Shown piece after piece: positions 59,333-64,000 of a DNA stretch of 64,000 nucleotides. Location: assembly GCA_965237855.1 (NCBI GenBank), contig CBDEGK010000001.1, forward strand, positions 186,001-250,000, read 5' to 3'. The notes below the pieces were generated by a model. The model was given only the letters and a program-made list of their open reading frames with translations, had not been told where the DNA came from and did not search any database. The position numbers and the translations under genes are program-made. This stretch comes from CBDEGK01 sp965237855 (GTDB lineage Bacteria > Pseudomonadota > Gammaproteobacteria > Pseudomonadales > Halieaceae). Within the stretch, counting starts at the first letter, position 1. Each line of letters opens with the position of its first letter.

Positions 59333-60406
59333 ATGTGGCAAGACACGCGTCTGACTTCCCTGCTGGGTATTGAGCACCCCATTCTTCAAGCGCCCATGGC
59401 GGGGGCCAGCAATCCTGAATTAGTCGGTGCGGTCAGTAATGCGGGCTGCCTGGGTGGCCTGGGCGCTGCAGCTATGGCAGCTGATCAGCTGCGGCAACAG
59501 CTGCGTTCCATCAAGTCACTCAGCGACAAGCCTTTTAACGTGAATCTGTTCAATCGCGATACCGAGACGTTTGATCGCGGTGTTCGCGCCAGTGAGGTTT
59601 TACAATCTCAACTGCAGACTTATCACCGGGAATATGGTTTGGGAGATGTGCCCGAGCCAAAGGGTTTGTTTGGCCCCGCGGAAGACCAGCTGGATGTTCT
59701 GCTCGCTGAGAAAGTCCCGGTGGTCAGCTTACATTTTGGCATGGCCCTGGACACAGTGGAAAAAATCCACGCTGCTGGCGCCAAAGTAATTTGCTCCGCT
59801 ACCACGGTTGCAGAAGCGCGACGCCTGGAATCACTCGGCGTGGATGTCATCGTGGCACAAGGAGGTGAGGCGGGTGGCCACCGCGGTAGTGATCACCAGC
59901 AACAACACAGCAACCTGGTAGGCACCCTGGCACTGGTTCCCGCGGTAGTGGATGCAGTGTCTGTTCCCGTCGTTGCCGCCGGCGGTATCATGGACGCGCG
60001 CGGCATGGTGGCTGCCGCAGCCCTGGGTGCCGCGGGTGTGCAGTTGGGGACCGTGTTTCTAGGCTGCCCGGAAGCGGGAATTTCTGAATCCTGGTTGGAT
60101 CGACTGGAACAGGCGGAGGGTGATGAAACCGGTGTTACCGAGGTGATATCAGGTAAGGCCGCCCGCGGTATTCGCAACCGCTTCATCGATGAACTCGAGT
60201 CTCTCGATACGCCGATGCTGCCGTACCCGGCCCAGTATTCCTTGTCCAGGGATTTACGCAGCGCCGCAGTGCAGCGCGGTGACCCCCAGTTCCAGGCGCT
60301 GTGGGCGGGGCAGGGCGTCGGACTGTTTCGTCGTCACAATGTCACCGAGTTGATAGCTGAACTGCTGCGGGAGTCGGCACAGCTAGCGGCCCGCATGGGT
60401 TCTTGA
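59333..60406 (+). CDS. Nitronate monooxygenase family protein (NMO/2-nitropropane dioxygenase-like)
   Basis: 357-residue FMN-binding TIM barrel. It begins LGIEHPILQAPMAGASNPELVGAVSNAGCLGGLG, in part GIEHPILQAPMAGASNPELV, with VIVAQGGEAGGHRG near residue 175-188 as the catalytic His and FMN phosphate region, and PVVAAGGIMDARGMVAAAALGA for the phosphate loop. Family members oxidise alkyl nitronates, but close relatives act as FMN reductases in fatty-acid and steroid clusters. The gene starts 8 bp after the crotonase. Confidence 0.9.
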   Translation: MWQDTRLTSLLGIEHPILQAPMAGASNPELVGAVSNAGCLGGLGAAAMAADQLRQQLRSIKSLSDKPFNVNLFNRDTETFDRGVRASEVLQSQLQTYHREYGLGDVPEPKGLFGPAEDQLDVLLAEKVPVVSLHFGMALDTVEKIHAAGAKVICSATTVAEARRLESLGVDVIVAQGGEAGGHRGSDHQQQHSNLVGTLALVPAVVDAVSVPVVAAGGIMDARGMVAAAALGAAGVQLGTVFLGCPEAGISESWLDRLEQAEGDETGVTEVISGKAARGIRNRFIDELESLDTPMLPYPAQYSLSRDLRSAAVQRGDPQFQALWAGQGVGLFRRHNVTELIAELLRESAQLAARMGS

Positions 60407-60438
60407 CTGATTCACTGTTCATCAATAGGGGAAATAAT

Positions 60439-61005
60439 GTGAGCGATACCACCATCGAGGGAATTGATTATGGGCCGCTGGCTTGCCTGGTAGGTACCTG
60501 GAGCGGCGCAGAGGGAATGGATGTGGCGCCGGAACCTGCTAGTGATGAATTCAATCCCTATTACGAGACGCTCAGTTTCGAGGCGGCGGGGGATGTCACC
60601 AATGCCGAGGAGCAGACCTTGTCGGTAGTGCGCTATCACCAGGTGGTAAGTCGGCAAGCCAACGACAAGGTTTTCCACGACCAGGTCGGCTACTGGTTGT
60701 GGGATCCGGCTTCAAATGTAATCTGCCAGACCCTCACTATCCCACGGGGGGTCACTCTACTAGCCGGAGGCAAGGCAACGGTGGCCGGTGAGACAACCAC
60801 CATGGAGGTTGAGGCGAAGGAAAATGATCCTAACTGGGGGATTATCCAGTCTCCATTTATGCAGAGCAAAGCCCGTACTACCGGCTTCACCCACAAGATC
60901 GAAGTCACGGATAACACCTTGGTCTACAGTGAAACTACGGTGCTGGATATTTATGGCAAGAACAGCTATCAGCACACCGATGGCAATACCCTGCAACGGC
61001 AGTAG
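60439..61005 (+). CDS. Heme-binding beta-barrel protein (nitrobindin/THAP4-like, DUF1794)
   Basis: 188-residue beta-barrel of the nitrobindin/THAP4 C-terminal family: it starts PLACLVGTWSGAEGMD, has a long strand series (FHDQVGYWLWDPASNVICQTLTIPRG, in part DQVGYWLWDPASNVICQTL) and ends KIEVTDNTLVYSETTVLDIYG. Nitrobindins bind ferric heme through a His; no single axial His is certain here. GTG at 60439 with an AGGGGA site is chosen over an overlapping TTG at 60403. Its place inside a CoA catabolic operon may point to lipid binding instead. Confidence 0.8.
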   Translation: MSDTTIEGIDYGPLACLVGTWSGAEGMDVAPEPASDEFNPYYETLSFEAAGDVTNAEEQTLSVVRYHQVVSRQANDKVFHDQVGYWLWDPASNVICQTLTIPRGVTLLAGGKATVAGETTTMEVEAKENDPNWGIIQSPFMQSKARTTGFTHKIEVTDNTLVYSETTVLDIYGKNSYQHTDGNTLQRQ

Positions 61006-61016
61006 GACAACAATAT

Positions 61017-62465
61017 ATGGCTGAAATATCCTTCTCACGCATTCTCGCTTTTTGGGCTGATCAAGACCCTGATTTTCCCGCCTTGACCTGTGGCGAGTAC
61101 ACACGCTCCTACGGTGAATTGGAGGCCAGTACCAATCGACTCGCCCGCGCCTATGAAGCCCTCGGAGTGAAAGAGGGAGACAAGGTCACCATCGCACTAG
61201 CCAACAGTATCGAGTTTTTTGAGGCATGTTACGCGGTGTGGAAGCTGGGTGCGGTGCCGCAACCTGTGTCGAGTCGGCTACCAAAAATAGAGCGGGATGC
61301 CATTATAGAAATAGCCCAATCGAGCCTAGTGGTGGGCGTGGAAGATCAACTGCCCAACTGCATCTGCATTGCCGCAAATTACGACGCCAGTGATTATGAT
61401 TCGACACCGCTACCGGAGAAAACCTCCCGCTATTTGAAGGCCATGACTTCCGGCGGCAGCACCGGTCGACCCAAATTAATCGTTGCCGAGCAGGCAGCGA
61501 GCATAGACCCGGAGCAGCCCTTTCTGGTGTTACCATCGCGTGAACCGGTGTTGGTACCGGGCCCGCTCTACCACAACGGCCCCTTTCTGTTTGTCTGGGG
61601 CGGGCTGGGCGGTGGTAATCACGTGGTGTTTACCGAGCGTTTTGACGCTGCTCAAACCGTGGAGGTGTTGCAGCAACATCGCATTGTGATGGTTTACATG
61701 GTGCCTACCATGATGCAGCGTATCTGGCAGCTGCCCGGCGAGGTTAAATCAGCCGCCGACCTCAGCGCCTTGCGCTGTGTCTTCCACCTTGCCGCGCCAA
61801 TATCTCAATGGTTGAAAGAGGCCTGGATCGACTGGTTGGGTGCGGAAACAATAGTCGAGTTATACGGTGGCACGGAAGCCCAGGGTTTTACAGTGATCGG
61901 CGGCGATGAATGGCTTGAACATCGCGGCTCTGTCGGTCGACCCATCGGCGGCGCCCTGATGAAAGTGGTGGATGAATCGGGCAATACCTTGCCGGCGGGT
62001 GAGATCGGCGAGATTTTTATGATGCCGCCAACCGGGCAGGGCTCCACCTATCACTATGTGGGGGACGAGGCCAAAGCAGATAGTGATGGCTGGGAAAGCC
62101 TGGGCGACATGGGATACATGGACGAAGAGGGCTACCTGTACTTGACTGATCGCCAGACCGATATGATTATTTCCGGGGGCGCCAATATATTTCCGGCGGA
62201 GGTGGAGGGAGCGATAGAAGCCTATCCCGGCGTGCGTTCCTGCGCTGTTATCGGCTTGCCCCATGAGGACCTGGGCAACGCAATACATGCCATCATAGAC
62301 GGTGCGGAATTGGATATCTCTGAGCAGGCCATGCTGGAACACCTGGGCGAGCGCTTGGTGCGTTACAAAATCCCACGCAGTATGGAGTTCGTCAGCGAAC
62401 CGCTGCGCGATGATGCCGGCAAGGTTCGACGCAAGGCGTTGCGAGAAGAGAGAATCAGTTCGTGA
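61017..62465 (+). CDS. AMP-dependent CoA ligase (BaiB-like)
   Basis: 482-residue adenylate-forming ligase with a short N-terminal domain. The phosphate loop reads KAMTSGGSTGRPKLIVAEQ near residues 141-159, a GGS variant of the usual SGT; LYGGTEAQGF, DRQTDMIISGGANIFPAEVE and RDDAGKVRRKALRE complete the set. This TSGGSTGRPK form is typical of bile-acid CoA ligase relatives (BaiB), so bulky alicyclic acids are possible substrates. The next gene's start overlaps its stop. Confidence 0.92.
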   Translation: MAEISFSRILAFWADQDPDFPALTCGEYTRSYGELEASTNRLARAYEALGVKEGDKVTIALANSIEFFEACYAVWKLGAVPQPVSSRLPKIERDAIIEIAQSSLVVGVEDQLPNCICIAANYDASDYDSTPLPEKTSRYLKAMTSGGSTGRPKLIVAEQAASIDPEQPFLVLPSREPVLVPGPLYHNGPFLFVWGGLGGGNHVVFTERFDAAQTVEVLQQHRIVMVYMVPTMMQRIWQLPGEVKSAADLSALRCVFHLAAPISQWLKEAWIDWLGAETIVELYGGTEAQGFTVIGGDEWLEHRGSVGRPIGGALMKVVDESGNTLPAGEIGEIFMMPPTGQGSTYHYVGDEAKADSDGWESLGDMGYMDEEGYLYLTDRQTDMIISGGANIFPAEVEGAIEAYPGVRSCAVIGLPHEDLGNAIHAIIDGAELDISEQAMLEHLGERLVRYKIPRSMEFVSEPLRDDAGKVRRKALREERISS

Positions 62466-63307
62466 GCAGCGACTGGGATGACTGGGTTGGACGACAGCGC
62501 CATAGCGAGGCGGTGTTGAACAAGTGGCCTGTTTCTGCGCTGGCCGCCGTCCTTGATCTTGATGTTGGCGCTGCCGACCAGGTGCTGCCTGCCTTGTGGC
62601 ATTGGTTGTATTTTCTCGAGTCAGCACCGCAGTCGCGGATTGGCCCCGACGGTCATCCTGAGAAGGGTGATTTTTTACCACCAGTGCCTAATCCACGGCG
62701 CATGTTTGCCGGTGCCCGCACACGCTACCTGCAGTCGTTGAGGTTGGAGCAGCCGGCGACACTCACCGAGACCATACAATCTATCAACGAGAAAGACGGC
62801 GGCCAGGGCAAGATGTTCCTGGTGACGGTCAGGTTTGACTACAACCAACAAGACCGGTTGTGTATCTCTGAAGAGCGAGACTTTATCTATTTGCCTGCGG
62901 TTGAATCAACAGGGGAGGAACCGGCCCCAGTTGAATTATCTCTGACTGTGGTAGATCCCGCGCCCTGGTCGCTGGATGTCGACACCGACGCCACGCGCCT
63001 GATGCGTTTTTCCGCACTCACCTTTAATAGCCACCGAATTCACTACGATCGAGACTACGCCCGGGAGCAGGAGGGCTATCCCGACCTGGTGGTTCACGGT
63101 CCGCTGACGGCGTTGCTGCTGTCAGAGTTGTGCCGCATGAATAACGATCAGCCTCTTGCCAGTTTTAGTTTTCGCGCCCGAGCACCTCTTTTTTGCGGTC
63201 AACAGATACGGCTGCGCGGCGAGCCCGGTCCAGATGGTGCACATCTTCAAGCTCTGCGACCTGACGGCAAGATAGCCGTGACCGCCGAAGCTACTTTCGG
63301 GCGCTGA
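62462..63307 (+). CDS. MaoC/FAS1-type hydratase (mesaconyl-C4 CoA hydratase-like, HTD2)
   Basis: 281-residue double-hotdog hydratase: WDDWVGRQRHSEAVLNKWPV at the start, LPPVPNPRRMFAGARTRY near residue 74, and RFSALTFNSHRIHYDRDYAREQEGYPDLVVHGPLTALLL near 180-215 (in part LTFNSHRIHYDRDYAREQEG), where the Asn/His pattern replaces the MaoC D-x-N-P-x-H core. HTD2-type enzymes hydrate 2-enoyl thioesters. GTG start overlaps the ligase stop by 4 bp, indicating coupling. Confidence 0.9.
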   Translation: MSSDWDDWVGRQRHSEAVLNKWPVSALAAVLDLDVGAADQVLPALWHWLYFLESAPQSRIGPDGHPEKGDFLPPVPNPRRMFAGARTRYLQSLRLEQPATLTETIQSINEKDGGQGKMFLVTVRFDYNQQDRLCISEERDFIYLPAVESTGEEPAPVELSLTVVDPAPWSLDVDTDATRLMRFSALTFNSHRIHYDRDYAREQEGYPDLVVHGPLTALLLSELCRMNNDQPLASFSFRARAPLFCGQQIRLRGEPGPDGAHLQALRPDGKIAVTAEATFGR

Positions 63308-63308
63308 C

Positions 63309-64000
63309 ATGATAGAGCACACCAGTAATCCAACTGGCCATCCAACAGTTTATGCTGCTGCCATAAACCAGGTGTTGCAGGCGGCGCGTCGTTTTGGGGT
63401 CAACCCGGAACAATTACTGGCGTTAGACCATTTGCAACCCGGATGGCTTGCGCAGCCGGATGAACGGCTCCCGGTAGAGCGCTTGTTCGAAGTTTATCGT
63501 TTGGCGGCGGAATTCAGCCGCTGCCCGGATATCGGCTTATATGTAGGACGCATTTCGTATTTTCGTGGACTCAATCTGTTGTTGTACATGTCTACTATTT
63601 GCTCGACCTTCCGCGATTATCTCAACCTTGTGCCTAGCGTGCTCAAATTGTCGGGTGATATCGGTGAGGTCGTCATAGAACGAGAAGATGAGTTTCTGCG
63701 GCTGGAGTGGCGGCCACTGAGTCAGGCCAGCGCGAGCGAGCGCTTTCTCAGTGACGAGTTGCTGGCCTCTTCCCAGGCGATCGTGAATGCCCTCTGTGTT
63801 GATCCCATTCCTGTACGCAGAGCACATTTCACCTATTCGCGGCCGCAAGATATTTCCCAGCTTGAATTGGTGTTTGGCACCGACCTCCATTTCGAGCAAC
63901 CGGTAAGTTGTCTGTTCTTCGATCGCAGCGCATTGAAGTCGCCGGTTATTCAATTGGACTACGAGTTGTCAGAGGGATTTACCCATTCCCTGGAGGATTT
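63309..64000 (+). CDS. AraC family transcriptional regulator, N-terminal part (runs off the window)
   Basis: ATG at 63309 follows the MaoC stop by 1 bp. The frame stays open to the window end, 230 codons (MIEHTSNPTGHPTVYAAAIN, AARRFGVNPEQLLAL, then LSRCP-type NLLLYMSTICSTFRDYL), and matches the arabinose-binding-like N-terminal domain of the AraC regulator at 51582-52598. The HTH should lie beyond the edge. It closes the catabolic run, so this operon has a regulator of the same type at each end. Confidence 0.82.
   Translation, partial: MIEHTSNPTGHPTVYAAAINQVLQAARRFGVNPEQLLALDHLQPGWLAQPDERLPVERLFEVYRLAAEFSRCPDIGLYVGRISYFRGLNLLLYMSTICSTFRDYLNLVPSVLKLSGDIGEVVIEREDEFLRLEWRPLSQASASERFLSDELLASSQAIVNALCVDPIPVRRAHFTYSRPQDISQLELVFGTDLHFEQPVSCLFFDRSALKSPVIQLDYELSEGFTHSLED

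Noticed and set aside
1..64000. CRISPR array, tRNA, rRNA or prophage
   Set aside because: No regular spacer-repeat pattern, no recognisable tRNA cloverleaf or rRNA stretch, and no phage structural or integrase genes were seen by reading the sequence.

Overview
The window reads as a chromosomal segment of an aerobic, lipid- and xenobiotic-degrading gammaproteobacterium. The style recalls marine Cellvibrionales such as Halieaceae or Spongiibacteraceae; this placement is inferred from gene content (many acyl-CoA ligases, crotonases, LLM oxidoreductases, GSTs, CaiB-type transferases, UrcA, PxpAB, PepD, AraC regulators with an arabinose-binding-like N-terminus) and was not tested by phylogeny. Coding density is very high. 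No gene-free stretch exceeds 300 bp, and I saw no rRNA, tRNA, CRISPR array or prophage.

Layout. 1-9.2 kb: mixed core and accessory genes (5-oxoprolinase subunits PxpB/PxpA, TesB thioesterase, thiolase, PepD, an LLM oxidoreductase divergent from a TetR regulator, a DUF1223 protein, an acyl-CoA ligase). 9.2-16 kb: an RND pump with its adaptor, divergent from an SDR across a spacer holding two perfect inverted DnaA boxes, then a patatin-like lipase. 16-24 kb: a membrane-anchored phosphatase-like protein, a broken sulfotransferase, a MATE exporter, an alkylsulfatase lipoprotein, UrcA, a frameshifted GST and an arylsulfatase. 23.8-33.1 kb: the most interesting region, a TetR-centred unit. Two near-identical 21-bp sites lie in the sulfatase/DUF2855 and TetR/ligase divergent promoters, and the ligase promoter opens a run encoding long-chain acyl-CoA ligase, GST, LLM oxidoreductase (with an in-frame amber codon), GST-like, small membrane protein, GST-like, GST-like. 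A YghU-type GST converges on it.

34-41.8 kb: acyl-CoA ligase, MFS transporter, PNPOx-like and NADAR proteins, a SnoaL-like protein, a zinc alcohol dehydrogenase with an EthD-like protein, and a compact DUF6249/ECF sigma/putative anti-sigma operon. 41.9-47.9 kb: a minus-strand acyl-CoA catabolic operon (ligase, acyl-CoA dehydrogenase, APH-like kinase, enoyl-CoA hydratase, thiolase). 48-51.6 kb: threonine dehydratase-like enzyme, another ligase, and a REP-associated tyrosine transposase (RAYT) bounded by inverted REP-like repeats; relatives of these repeats also lie near 3.66 and 41.87 kb. 51.6-64 kb: an AraC regulator divergent from a long plus-strand catabolic run (acyl-CoA dehydrogenase, SDR, CaiB transferase, two crotonases, LLM, NUDIX, nitronate monooxygenase, nitrobindin-like protein, BaiB-like ligase, MaoC-like hydratase) ending in a second AraC regulator cut by the window edge.

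Taken together the genes describe uptake or release (sulfatases, transporters), CoA activation (six ligases), flavin or GST chemistry, and beta-oxidation of lipid-like or alicyclic carboxylates whose identity the sequence does not reveal. Three genes between 17.4 and 28.6 kb carry single lesions (two TAG stops, one 5-bp tandem duplication), which are either genuine decay or consensus errors.
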